From: Bombyx mori
Taxonomy: Eukaryota > Arthropoda > Insecta > Lepidoptera > Bombycidae
DNA: 64,000 bases
NCBI RefSeq assembly: GCF_030269925.1
Contig: NC_085112.1
Location: forward strand, 4,527,501 to 4,591,500
Reading direction: 5' to 3'
The position numbers and the translations under genes are program-made. Below are positions 23,516 to 34,450 of this stretch, piece by piece. The notes under the pieces are model-generated. The model was not told the DNA's origin. It did not search any database and saw only the letters and a program-made list of their open reading frames with translations. Within the stretch, counting starts at the first letter, position 1; each line of letters opens with the position of its first letter.

Positions 23516-23814
23516 TTGTTTTTTGTTCTTGGTTTCTCGATCGCTTGTCAGAACTATTTCTGTAAAATCATTCATCAAACTATCTACAACCATATATTTA
23601 CTAAATAAAATAACACAGACGTCCCTGTTTGTTTGTTCGCAATCAACACGCTCCCATATAGTTTATTCGATTAACTTGAAACACGGGAGGGTTGCTATTG
23701 GTTTCAATAAATGTGTGTGCATACATTAATGTTATTCTAAGGCTTATAGAGCGAAATAGAATTTACTGGTTGTAGGTCGGGCAAATTAGGAGCCCATAGA
23801 CAGCAGCTTACTTG

Positions 23815-23905
23815 AGCTCCTGGCATTGCTAACTTCCATGATCAACGCTAATCACTCACCATTAAATGGGCCGTATGCTCGTCTGCCTACAAGAGCAACA
23901 ATAAA
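23815..23905 (+). mobile_element. LINE 3'-end fragment
   Basis: CTGGCATTGCTAACTTCCAT and GGGCCGTATGCTCGTCTGCC, ending in CTACAAGAGCAACAATAAA, match the reverse complement of the LINE 3' ends at 37100 and 50068. Only the last 90 bp are present, in plus orientation. Confidence 0.65.
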
Positions 23906-24055
23906 GGCGGTAGGTACCACCATTAGGTTTCTATGCAAAGTGTTCAGGAGTTCCGGTGTTGAAGATGGCATAGGTCAGATCTCTGGGTTCCGGTAACTAC
24001 TTAATACCAAATGGACAGACAGGTCGTTTATTGCTTCAGCACAGTAAATAAAAAA
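23906..24055 (+). repeat. eroded Bm1-like SINE
   Basis: GGTAGGTACCACCATTAGG near the left and CTGGGTTCCGGTAACTACTT plus AATACCAAATGG near the right are the two ends of a Bm1 core with a decayed or deleted middle. It ends in an A-rich tract. Confidence 0.55.
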
Positions 24056-24240
24056 TAATACGACAGATGACAATATAAAGAGACCTAAAAAATTTAAGTG
24101 AGCCATTAATCAGAAGTTTTCATCCAAGAAACAGAAGAAAATTAAACATAAAGAAAAAGTTGCTTTTGCTATAAAATAATAATTTACAAATTCTTGTCAA
24201 GACACTTTAATTATTTTTAAATTTTTAATTATTGTTTCTA

Positions 24241-24437
24241 GGATGGGTGATCGTGGCTCACCTGGCGTTAAGTGGTTACCAGAGCTCATAAACATTAACA
24301 ACGTATATGCCGCTACCTACCTTGAGACAGGACTTCTAAATCTCAGTTTTTACAACGGCTGCCTCGCCTATCAAACCGAAACGCATTATTGCTTTTTGGC
24401 AAAAAATGGGCAGGGTGATGATACCTACTCCTAATAA
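24241..24437 (-). repeat. Bm1-like SINE, diverged
   Basis: GGGTGATCGTGGCTCACCTG, GCGTTAAGTGGTTACCAGAG, CCTTGAGACAGGACTTC, CGGCTGCCTCGCCTATCAAA and CGAAACGCATTATTGCTTTT follow the reverse strand of Bm1 in order. The element is recognisable throughout but clearly older than the copies at 33-34 and 62-63 kb. The overlapping 63-codon plus-strand frame is a shadow of the SINE. Confidence 0.75.
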
Positions 24438-24544
24438 AATTCCATCACAAAGAAATATGTTGATAAAATTGTTCCGTTAAATGTGATGAAACGTTCAAAA
24501 TTTGCTCAAATGTTTCTGTTTTTAATACGCTTTTTATTAGCTTC

Positions 24545-24770
24545 AGACGTATGTATGTTAGTATGTAACGGAATCTTTGAACATGATTTTGACCCCCTTC
24601 AAAACGTCGGAATAACTCGAAATTTGGTACTTATTAAGGACCGATGACAAGCGTGGGGTGCATGGTATCAGTAGTTATAAATATTTTATGAACAGATATG
24701 AGTAGAAGGGTTATTTTGATAATATCCTGAAAGGCACCTCACGCTTTTTTTACAATAAAATCATTTTTTC
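24545..24770. repeat. possible interspersed repeat
   Basis: The phrase AACGGAATCTTTGAACATGA, then TTTTGACCCCCTTCAAAACG and TCGGAATAACTCGAAATTTG, looks like a repeat type I associate with Lepidoptera. There is no second copy in the window, so this rests on recognition only. Confidence 0.3.
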
Positions 24771-24984
24771 TTACACTATTTTTAATTCAAATTTATTAAA
24801 ATTTATTTTCTATTTTTTATAATAGTTGGATTTTCTACAAAAGCGTATTTTGTTAGTTTTTTTAACTATTATTTATTTGCTAAAAATTCAATATATTGTC
24901 AGTAGATATGTTTATTGCTTGCTGCAACTAGTTCTAGTTACAGCTGGCGAATTTAACAACTCATAAAAAAGGCGCCAACTGTAA

Positions 24985-25126
24985 TGACCTTCCTCTCGCC
25001 AGATCTTCTCAGTGAGTCGCGATTCGAATCCAATGCTACTCTTGTTAGGGCTAGTGTCAGCAAGTCCTGCCAGGTTGAGCCCCGTGAAATAGCCTTTTAG
25101 TTGTACCAACAATTAAGTAGAAAAAA
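24985..25126 (+). mobile_element. Jockey-type LINE 3' UTR fragment
   Basis: CTCTCGCCAGATCTTCTCAG, TGAGTCGCGATTCGAATCC and GAGCCCCGTGAAATAGCC match the 3' UTR at 11.9-12.1 kb. It ends in AAGTAGAAAAAA at 25126, directly against the splice-donor-like sequence discussed in the findings. Confidence 0.7.
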
Positions 25127-25620
25127 CTTACCTTCCAACTTATCTCTGACAAGAGAAAAATAAAGAATTACTGCTAAAACATTTATAAAATAATTATTAC
25201 ATCATCTCTTTATAAGTATAAATTTACGGTAGGTATTATGATAAAATAACTGTGAGCTTCAGACGATACTCCTAAGTAACTAGCTAACTCCCTTGGCACA
25301 GTCGCTCAGCCAGACTTATCTTTAGTGAGGACTATACTATTAAGTCATAGATAGTGTAATGTGCTCTTCGTGAACTGTATAAGTTTTATTCAATTCGTGT
25401 CATACCACATGTAGGTGATCTTCTGTTGATATTTTTACTAAATTCAATTAATTTTAATGAATTATTGGTACTTCATTATAAACCCCAAAAACAGACTCTG
25501 TGTATTGCGGTGTAATAATGGCCGTCACACTATTTCCCATATTTTTTATAAAGATAAACTAGGCTCAAGAAAATATGTATGTACTGCTCCATATTTTCTT
25601 GACCTTCGTTGAATCTAACT
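25127..25620. other. AT-rich spacer with a possible minus-strand micro-exon
   Basis: No gene or named repeat. On the minus strand a strong acceptor, 14 nt and a strong donor follow one another at 25160-25126; see findings. Confidence 0.3.
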
Positions 25621-25624
25621 AACT

Positions 25625-26035
25625 TCTTTTTTTTTGGTCAGGAGGAAAACGCCGGACTTCTGCCCTCCACTGGGGATAGAGGGCGGAGCATGTCAGAGTC
25701 GAACTGACTGAAACCTCCTGTCGCTCAACAACCAACGTCCAAACCTCGCATGAGACAGAGCTCATGAAGAAGCAAAGGGGGGAAAGTGAAGCGTTTAGTG
25801 CGGAGCACATCTCTCCCATCACCCTCCCCCTCGGGACGCCGGACCGGCGGTCGTCGGCGCCACGACCACCAGCCCTCTCGGTCGGCAGGCTATCCGAAGC
25901 CCGCCTAGATGGCGCCGGTTAGAGTGAGCTATCCTACAGAATACCCCGCTGGACCAGAACCAGCGTGGGTCGAGGATAGCCGGCCTTCCATCACCCGGAT
26001 GCTTTTGCGTAAAACGCGTGTAGAGCAGAATCTAA
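25625..26035. mobile_element. GC-rich repeat block, probable LINE remnant
   Basis: The GC content jumps sharply at both edges (for example CCGGACCGGCGGTCGTCGGC, GGATAGCCGGCCTTCCATCA). Such islands in silkworm DNA usually derive from the UTRs of non-LTR elements of the R1/Jockey type. No RT motif is visible, so family, strand and completeness cannot be stated. A 67-codon minus-strand frame (25619-25822) lacks any recognisable domain. Confidence 0.4.
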
Positions 26036-26335
26036 CTAGCTAACAAAATACTTACTAATTATACGTGTGATTACTGATTCGACCAGGATGTATTAAAATA
26101 ATAGTGTAGGGCGATTATATTGCTGATGTTCAGAAAAAACCACATCTGGGTTTATGGTGACCCCGCATATATGTAGCTTTTAGATTATTCTAAGTTATTT
26201 ATTTTATTATAGAAAAAAAAAAAACTTTAAATATCTCTACCATTTGAACATTATATCGCGTATATTAAATATGGATATGACTTTAAATAATCCTAAGACC
26301 ATATAAACAAACCATTCTTTTTTTTCCTTTGTAGC
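26036..26335. other. AT-rich spacer between two GC-rich blocks
   Basis: About 300 bp of ordinary AT-rich sequence separates the two GC-rich blocks. I see no gene in it. Confidence 0.4.
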
Positions 26336-26339
26336 TCGA

Positions 26340-26880
26340 AAAGCATACGATGCTTAGACGTTGAGTGGTCACTGTCGTTAATGGACGTCATCTATGCCAA
26401 GGAAAAGCTAAACTGCTCTCCTCACTATGCAGAAATCCGCCGCCACCGAGCAGGGGTTCGACTGGCCCCCTAAGACTGCTTGACAGTCTTAGGGGGGCCG
26501 GTCTCGCTTTGTGCGGGGAGAGACCTAAGCGTGGGGCGGTGTACTGGGCACTCTCACCCGTAATAGGAAACCGGGTGATGGTAGGCCGCATTCCCCCGAC
26601 CGCTCCGGGGCAAGGTGCAGCGCGGCGCCGTCGAGCCGGGCTCCCAGCCCGTCCACCGAGGGAACCGGTGGTCATCTCGCTGGCGGCCAGTTCTAGTGTC
26701 GGGGGACGGCGGGATGGATGAAATATGCTCTGCGTTGACCCTGTCCCACCGTCTCAATGGCTCCAACTGGGCGTAGGCCCGATCCGGGGTTAGGCGCCGG
26801 CTGGAATTTTTAGTTAGGTTCTAACTCTAACTCTAATATACCCCACCCTCCGAGCGGGTGATTTTCTCCTGTGGAAAAAA
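26340..26880 (-). mobile_element. GC-rich repeat block with hairpin, probable LINE 3' region
   Basis: A second sharp GC-rich island. It contains a perfect stem-loop at 26468-26498: CCCCCTAAGACTG, loop CTTGA, CAGTCTTAGGGGG. The block ends in TTTTCTCCTGTGGAAAAAAA. Overlapping frames of 70-118 codons occur on both strands, as expected of GC-rich DNA with few stop codons, and none has a recognised domain. I read it as the untranslated part of a non-LTR element; strand and clade are uncertain. Confidence 0.35.
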
Positions 26881-28600
26881 AACTGCTGCATATCATTAAA
26901 ATATTTTTTCTCTTATATCCGAATCATAAACACATCGGGGTTTCATTTCATTTTCATCACATAAAACAAGCGGGGCAACATTTTAAAAATCCCGGCCTCT
27001 GCCTGCCAAGAACACTGATGTTTCAAACGAGTTTTTTTTGTTTTTAGTCATCCAAACGTCGAAATAGACTGGGTGTGGTTTTTTATTTTTTTATTTTTTG
27101 ATGAATCCGCTACGTCTTCTTCGTCTATACATCAGAAAAGTGTTAATAAAAATAAAAATAAAACTATCGACTGTTCCATTGCCCATCTTTTTTGTATTTC
27201 ATTTGTTTTATTTTTACCCTGAAAAGGTTGTACAAAATACAAGGCATTCACTAAATTAAAGCTTAGCCGCAAATGAAAACGGGGAGCCTAATATCGATAC
27301 ACATACCTTTGTAGCAGATTCCTGATATTTTCCGTCGAAACAAGATACAAGCAATAACAGCATTTTGTTTGTGTTGACGTGGGTCTGAGCCCTACGGGAG
27401 AATGGAAAGCCTAACAAAAACTATCAGACACGTGAACCAGCTTCGAAAGAGCTTTGCGGTCTCTTTGGTAATGACGCTTTTACTTTAAATGAAGATGAAA
27501 TGAAATCTAGATATCAATAGACAAAGACGAAACAGTTAAACACCGTTTTCTTCTCTGTATATTATCCGATTTTCTTTTTCTGATCTTTCTTTCGCTCTTG
27601 ATAAGCCTGAGTCCTCGTCTTATCATATATTTATCTTTCATCATTTATTTATCTTTAGTTTTATAGAAATTCTCAATTCTGTTTCTTTAAAATCATAACA
27701 AAACAATTCGTACAACATATGAGAAAATTCGTCTTAATTTTGCGATGCCAGTCATTTTGATGTTATTTCGATCATTGAATGAGTATAATTTATTGTAGCA
27801 TTGTGTAATTAACTTATTTTATATAATATATTACACAATACAATATACTTATATAAACAAGTTTTATTGGTTTGGCGGATTTTTTTAAAAATGTGAAGTA
27901 ATTCTTTGTTTTTGTTCCATCAATACGAGTACTTGTAGGGATCTTAATATTTTGATCTATTTCTCCTTGAATTACTTTTATTTGTTTAAATTTAAAAAGA
28001 ACTCTGTTCGGCGTCATTACCTATGACTGGAAAAATAAATGAAGTCTTTTTAACAATTCGATCCAATGCGTATTTTATAAATTACAATGACTTTATTGAC
28101 CGCTGCTGACTGATGTGCTTCTGTTCCTTCTTCATAGTTCCAGTCAGCCCTATTTACTGTTACTGTTGTATTATTATATAAATTTCGTGTTAGTTACACA
28201 TATCTCAATAAATTCAAGCCATGATAACCAAAAGTCATGGTTGCTTAAAACCGCTGTGAAGGGCTTTAGGAAATTAATGACCGGAATATGCCACGTGCTA
28301 CGTGAAACAGAAAAGCTAGGTACATATAGCCCTATCTCTGGTTATTTGGATTCCAGAGGGTCCACTTATTTTGGTATTACAAGTACTACGTGAAACCTCG
28401 TACGATATTCCCAAGAGCGGTCCCTTCTCATCTACCGATATCATGATTCTAATATGATAGACTGCCCCGCGTAGACATTTTCTGTATCATGCTTCTTGTA
28501 TTTTTAATACTATCCGCACGTTTTGTTACCCTTCATTAAAGATATCTTACTTCTTACTTGTTTCTTACTTATTTAAAATAGGGAACGCCTTAAATAGTAA
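26881..28600. other. AT-rich spacer, nothing recognised
   Basis: No gene or assignable repeat. Low-complexity T/A tracts occur at 27080-27100 and 27150-27165. Confidence 0.4.
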
Positions 28601-28601
28601 A

Positions 28602-28795
28602 CTTTTTTTCTTACCTATTCTAGTAACCTCGAGGGGTTATTCTAGATTCACCGAACTAGTAGATGAGCTCACGGGAATGTTGCTAATATTGGCCCTAGCA
28701 AGAACAGTGCTTCGCAGAATCTACCAGCGGATCGGAAAGGCGACCCACTGAGAATATCCGACGAGAAACTCAGTGGGCTGTATCTATGGGTTAAA
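28602..28795 (-). mobile_element. Jockey-type LINE 3' UTR fragment
   Basis: It starts at the T run of the A tail, then TCTTACCTATTCTAGTAACC, AGTGCTTCGCAGAATCTACC and GACGAGAAACTCAGTGGGCT, the reverse complement of the 11.9-12.1 kb 3' UTR. Tail-only copy. Confidence 0.75.
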
Positions 28796-28799
28796 CTTA

Positions 28800-30185
28800 T
28801 ATGAAATGTATCTGCTGCCATAATTTTTACCTATCCATTATGACAGGTGTGTCCTAGCGCACGCACAGGTGCAAACGGAACAGTTCATGTTTCAGCTTAA
28901 AGCACAGGATAGTCATTTTCCCAAAGCAGCTCACAAGCTGCACAGCACAGCTTAGGACAAATGTTTGTGGAAAAGTAAAGTTGCGGTTTTTATGTGTGGA
29001 ATTTATCATTATCTATTTATTATTAATTTATCTAGCATAAGAGTATCTTGCGCAGAATTTTATTGTGTAGTAGTTTACACAATAGAAAGTTGATGAAGTC
29101 AAAGCCAAGTTTTTTTTTACAAGATAACCAACTTGAACAAAAAATCCACTGCTTAAAAGGAAAATATCTAAAATAATACACATACCAGGTGTTCTCAAAA
29201 GTACTTAGTTACCATGGCAACTACTGAATGCACATCGACCAAGTGCCAAGAATTTGAAAGCAGACAATTCATAGGATCGTGTCACACTGTTGACGAAAAT
29301 GAATTACTAAGTTTTTCATCGTTAAAGTATTTGAGCGGTATTACCAATATGACAAATACAGCCATTCATTTGATAGGGAATTAAAGTAAATGTTTCCTCA
29401 TTTATGAAGTTGATAATCAAAAATTTGCTAATCTAGTCTAACACAAGAAAGAGTTTAAGTGAAATAGCGGTCACTAATTTACGTTTGACGAAATCTTTAA
29501 TCATGGAATTGGTTTAAAACCTATAATATTTGGTAAAGAAAAGTTGTCTTGACACCAAAAACACAAAATCATTTTTATCCCTAAACCAAATTCTAAAAGA
29601 TATTGGATATTGGATATAAACATTCACTAATTACCAACAAAAATATAGACATTGCATTATATTGTATGTTTATATACTTACAAATTACATTAAAAAAACA
29701 CATGCTATAAACGGGAACCACAATAAATTATAATACATATTTATTTTATATCTACTCATAAAAAAGCTCTTGTTTTCATATTTGAGTTAGGATATCAATC
29801 AATTCTGTCCGAGGCTTTAGAATTTCCGTCGTACCGTGTACTGTTCGTTGAATTTCAACATTGTTTTCATTTTTAACAAGCGCTATTTTGTCCTTACCTC
29901 TCACGTACACGTGTATTACAAAATGGGATTCGTTCGACAGAAAATTCGTCTTTTGGAATCCTTTGTCAGGATGTTTTCGAGTACATTCGAACAAATATCT
30001 TCACAGAAGTATTGTTTATTGGTAATATGTACTGCGTATATTATTTCCTAGTTTTATTTTCGGTTTGTTGATTATGTCTGATTTAGAATGTGGGAAAAAG
30101 GGAAAGAAGAAGAAAGAAGGTACGCAAGGTGGTGTGTTTACGACTGATTTTAAATGGCTAACTATTAATGTAGAATACATGGATA
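28800..30185. other. AT-rich spacer, nothing recognised
   Basis: Two short frames were inspected (29214-29384 plus strand and 29776-29994 minus strand) and set aside for lack of any recognisable domain. No repeat can be named. Confidence 0.4.
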
Positions 30186-30189
30186 TTAC

Positions 30190-30560
30190 TAGAGTTCCCC
30201 CTTTTTTATACTTTGGAAATCCAATACCTGGCCGATGGGGATGAGGCTGCCCCGGCAGTGCCGCCCATATCCAGGGATACCAAGTTGGGTTAGAACTAGC
30301 TGGCCGGGTCGGTAACCCGATATACCGCCGCCGATTCGCTCATTGACGTACGCTTGCACAAGCAGTGCGGCGGCTGCCCCAACCAAGCGGTGGAGGTACC
30401 GGCCGTGATCGGTGAGCACCTGCCTCAGAAAGTTAGTCGCCATCGACGGTTCGTAACGCATAAGGCGGGTTCTACCGAGCGACGTCTCCAGCACGGGCTG
30501 CTATCAGCCCGGGGCTCAATTTCACGAGGTGAGCGCGTAAATTACCCCCTGACTAACGGT
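30190..30560. other. GC-rich block of unknown origin
   Basis: GC content rises abruptly (GAGGCTGCCCCGGCAGTGCC, CAGTGCGGCGGCTGCCCCAA). Open frames of 101 codons (minus, 30189-30494) and 116 codons (plus, 30354-30704) overlap. The minus frame includes VLTDHGRYLHRLVGAAAALL, faintly like the HG..YL segment at the C-terminus of R1-type LINE proteins, but too little for a call. It is most likely another retroelement remnant. Confidence 0.3.
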
Positions 30561-31194
30561 CGTTGTCACAATTATATCATACAGCACCTATCCTACCAAT
30601 CAAAGAGAAACGCCAGACTTTCGCAGCAAAACCAGACAGAACGGTGGTACACGCTGCGATATCTCTTCACAACTGTACCCAACACAATTTCAATTTACTT
30701 TTGATAAATACCTGTTCAGGTTAAAAGTTACGAGTTAATTTGGAACTCAACTGGGAATTTCGTTAATATACGACGAATTTTTTCGTGGTATTATACAAAG
30801 AGATTAAAAATTATACTTGCGAAAATTTTGGTACAACGCTGACGAAAAACCTCTCCAATATCAAGCTCTCGATATTTCACAGTGTCGATACAATATCCTG
30901 TATTAAGGTCACATTGGCAATTTCCTCAGCACGACTCACGTCCGCCCAGGTCACGCTGCACGCAATATCCGCCAGCTGAAAAACGTGGCAGAAACGTGCT
31001 CATTACCCGTTTTCAACGCGGAACTACATGAAACTGACAGACTTGCTGGAAATTGTGCTAGAAAACGTTATGTACACTTTCGACAGATTTAAAGCAAGAA
31101 AAGTTTTTGGGTCGAATATTTTTTGGATTAATTATATTTCTTCGACTGATTAATGTTAAAGTTTTGGGATAAGCTCATGTCTTACATAGATAGT
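30561..31194. other. spacer, nothing recognised
   Basis: No gene or assignable repeat found; ordinary AT-rich sequence. Confidence 0.35.
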
Positions 31195-31290
31195 CTAACT
31201 TCACAAGGTCTCAATGGGATTGTATAATGGCTGTTTCTTCCATCAAACTGAAGCGCATGACAACTTTGCCGCATAATTAGTTATATAGCG
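31195..31290 (-). repeat. eroded Bm1-like SINE fragment
   Basis: TATAATGGCTGTTTCTTCCA, TCAAACTGAAGCGCATGACA and ACTTTGCCGCA follow the Bm1 reverse strand (ACAACGGCTGCCCCACCC, TTCAAACCGAAACGCATTAC, GCTTCACGGCA) with much divergence. Confidence 0.45.
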
Positions 31291-31747
31291 GAATCATAAT
31301 GCATTATGTTGACCTCTTAGCACTAACAGTTGCTGGTGGATTTGATTTTTATTATAGGATCGTTCGCAAATAACTTTTGGATACATATTTTTAGGAAAGC
31401 TTGTTCACAATTAGTAAGAAAAGAATAATGACATTTATAGCATTTATGGATAACCGTCATGCCCTGAATTGCGAAATGAATGAAAGAAAAATAACATCGA
31501 AAGTCAACTTTGATAATTATAGATTGACGAAGCATATTGCTGATAACTCTATTTCTGTAATCTGACGAAGCGTGCTACGGATAATAACATGTACTTTTAG
31601 GTTATTTAGGAATATTATGTTCTTTTTTTTATAATAAACTATATATAAATTAAGATATTTATAATTATAGATGGAAAGACATGTGTTACTTGGTGGAAAT
31701 GTAATAAAAAGGTTTTAGATTACTCGTTGTTTATGGTTTTATTTACA

Positions 31748-31962
31748 ATTTGAACGGTGAACCTGGCGTTTAGTGGTTACTGGAGCACATAGACATCAAC
31801 AAAGTAAATTCCGTCACCCATCTTGAGGTATGAGTTCTAAGTCTCAGTTCTATATTAGAAGACTGTCCAACCTTTGAAACTTGAACGCATTACAGCTTTG
31901 TGGTATAAATAGGCAGGGCGATACCTAACCGTGCGAGCTCGCAAGACGCCCTACTGCTAGAA
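31748..31962 (-). repeat. Bm1-like SINE, diverged
   Basis: CCTGGCGTTTAGTGGTTACT, GGAGCACATAGACATCAAC, TTGAACGCATTACAGCTTTG and ATAGGCAGGGCGATACCTAA align with the reverse strand of Bm1 over its full core. Ends in GCCCTACTGCTAG. Confidence 0.75.
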
Positions 31963-32436
31963 GTAAATAAATCAACTACCTATTCATTAGTTAATATGAA
32001 TATAGCAACACCTACATACGAACAAGTCATTTTCAAAACAATATGTACATCTAAAACAGGATTTAGAAAATATCCACACGAAATGTACTACTATGCGTTT
32101 CGGCTTTAGAAAAATGATAAAACAGGTTAATATCTACATTTTTGTACTGGCAGAAGTACGATAAACTTACATAGGTATAACTAAATCATAATTATTAATT
32201 TATTTCTTTGTGCTTCCTATGTAACCTGAACGCTCTAGTACGATTCTTTAGTTCGGAGATTTTAAAGATGGATCGTCTTCTGTCTTCAAGTAATACTACT
32301 CGTGTATTTAGATGGTGACCATTTATTAACTTTGGCGTTGAATTTGTAGATAAATGTGGAGCAATGTAAAAAGGGAATGCCTGTTACGTAACATACGTTT
32401 AATAAGTAAAACAATATTATTTTAATATATGAATTC

Positions 32437-32548
32437 AGTGGGTCGCGTGGTAAGTTCAACTGTGAAGCACTGCTCTTGCTAGGACCAGTGCTAGGCTAAG
32501 CTGAAATAGCCTCTCAAAGATATCAGCATAAGTAGGAAAAAAAAGATT
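32437..32548 (+). mobile_element. Jockey-type LINE 3' UTR fragment
   Basis: CAGTGGGTCGCGTGGTAAGT, AAGCACTGCTCTTGCTAGGA, ATAGCCTCTCAAAGATATCA and the end GTAGGAAAAAAAAG match the last about 110 bp of the Jockey-type element at 11.0-12.1 kb. The following GC-richer 80 bp (32550-32630) may belong to another repeat. Confidence 0.75.
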
Positions 32549-33255
32549 GAGTCTGTGTGCTCACCTACGCGTCCCCGCGAAGCTAAAACGGCCCCTTAGG
32601 CTACCACCAAATAGCTAGGGAATAATAATAATATAAGAACTGAAATATATACATATTCATAGAAAGAATCAATGATATACTTTGCAAGGAATCCAGTGTT
32701 TGTTATAGAAGCCACAACGATCGTAATACAAAAACTTAACAGTAGAGCTATGGACCGAACCTAATTTGATATGAATACAAATTTAATTTCATACGAGGTA
32801 CTTTCCCTGCAATTGTGTTAACAAATCATCGCAGAACAACAAAGAGATTTAGCTTCCCTTTATAACAAAAACATTTTATTAATGTGTTTCCATGTGAATA
32901 CGTGTCCCTCATAAAATGCCCGAACTAAATTACAGAATAGACATACGGAATAAAACGAAAGTAAAACAAAGGGTTGTTGCTAAATAAAGTATTAGTGATA
33001 TTTTGCTTTCTGCTTTCGGTGTGGGTGCGGAAGTTTCGAGAGTTTAGTTTAATATGCTTGTTTGTCTTCAGAATTATGTTTTCTGTATCTATTTTAGTGT
33101 TATGATATTATGTGTAGTAAACTTAAAATAAGTTTTAAACATTCTCTTTGTACTATCAGAAAAGAAAGAGAGAAATGCAAACATGAACTGAAAGCAATAC
33201 TGGAATTTTAAGATCCAACGTCATGTTAGTGCTTAAAGTCTGCAAATATATATAT

Positions 33256-33500
33256 ACTGGTGGTAGGACCTCTAGTGAGTCCGCGCGGGTGGGTACCACC
33301 ACCCTGCCTATTTCTGCCGTGAAGCAGTAATGCGTTTCGTTTTGAAGGGTGGGGCAGCCGTTGTAACTATACTTGAGACCTTTGAACTTATATCTCAAGG
33401 TGGGTGGCGCATTTAGTTGTGCATGTCTATGGGCTCCAGTAACCACTTAACACCACGTGGGCTGTGAGCTCGTCCAGCCATCTAAGCAATAAAAAAAAAA
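33256..33500 (+). repeat. Bm1 SINE
   Basis: A well-preserved Bm1 core: starts ACTGGTGGTAGGACCTCT, contains CTGCCGTGAAGCAGTAATGC and GGGGCAGCCGTTGTAACT, and ends in TCTAAGCAATAAAAAAAAAA. It begins at the same point as the copies at 41814, 62821, 63214 and 34078, so the 5' tRNA-like head is missing. The A tail fits retrotransposition by a LINE enzyme. Confidence 0.9.
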
Positions 33501-33837
33501 GTGTTTGTTATCAGTTATCATTTACTGTACGTAATCGCTAACTGTCGATTTTGTATGAAATCTCAAAGTCGCCGCAGATCACGGACAGCTAGTTCTAAAG
33601 AAAAGTCGTCAATATAGTTCACTCAATTGCCAAACTGGTACATGAGTCGAAAATTCGATCGCCTATTTGGGAAAAAAGATTCTCAGGCTATGACCTAGAC
33701 GGAATCTCAGCGTAGGACAAGCTCTAGATCGTTGGTCGAGCAACCTTGATGTTGTTGCCGGTAGCCATTTAGTTGCACAGCTGCTGGCTGTGAAAACAAT
33801 GGGTATATTAACTAACTGTAATATGGGTAATATAACT

Positions 33838-34078
33838 TTTTTTTTTATTGCTTAGATGGGTGGACGAGCTCACAGCCCACCTGGTGTTAAGTGGTTACTG
33901 GAGCCCATAGACATCTACGACGTAAATGCGCGCCCACCTTGAGATATAAGTTCTAAGGTTTCAAGTATAGTTACAACAGCTGCCCCACCCTTCAAACCGA
34001 AACGCATTACTGCTTCACGACAGAAATAGGCAGGGAGGGGGTACCTACCCGCGCGGACTCACAAGAGGTCCTACCACT
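33838..34078 (-). repeat. Bm1 SINE
   Basis: A reverse-strand Bm1 core, from the T run and ATTGCTTAGATGGGTGGACG to ACAAGAGGTCCTACCACT. TAACTTT is found on both sides (33833 and about 34088), a possible short target duplication. It lies about 340 bp from, and head-to-head with, the copy at 33256-33500. Confidence 0.9.
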
Positions 34079-34450
34079 AAAAAAACTAACTTTGATAAGG
34101 CGATTCAGCGATCCATCCCGAAAATATTCATATCTAATAGTGAGCAATACAATTTAATATACTAACTAGCAGTTGAGTAGCTTTTCTGGTACCGAATATA
34201 GATGTCGTAAGACTTATACGTAACAAAAGGTGTACTGTCAGGCAAATTTACGAAACTCTCCGGAGGCCGTATCTGTCACATGTAACTTTATGTTCTCTCA
34301 TGAATAAATTAATGCGTGTAGAAGCTAAGCTTTCAAATGTTGCCCGACTGCTAGATTTTAGTTGATTGTGTTGCGATATACATAAGTAGTGTTTATTTTA
34401 GTTCAGTCTTTTAATGTTGATGTGATGTTTGTTTATCAGGAGATGATTTT

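Noticed and set aside
26365..26766. three overlapping frames of 70-118 codons
   Set aside because: They overlap on both strands in a GC-rich repeat block where stop codons are rare; no domain is recognisable in any.
29214..29384. 56-codon plus-strand frame starting ACCATGGCA
   Set aside because: The start context is good, but the peptide has no recognisable domain and no supporting splice or promoter signals; the length is compatible with chance.
29776..29994. 72-codon minus-strand frame with protein-like composition
   Set aside because: No family resemblance that I can name; the donor-like GTAAGG inside has no matching acceptor.
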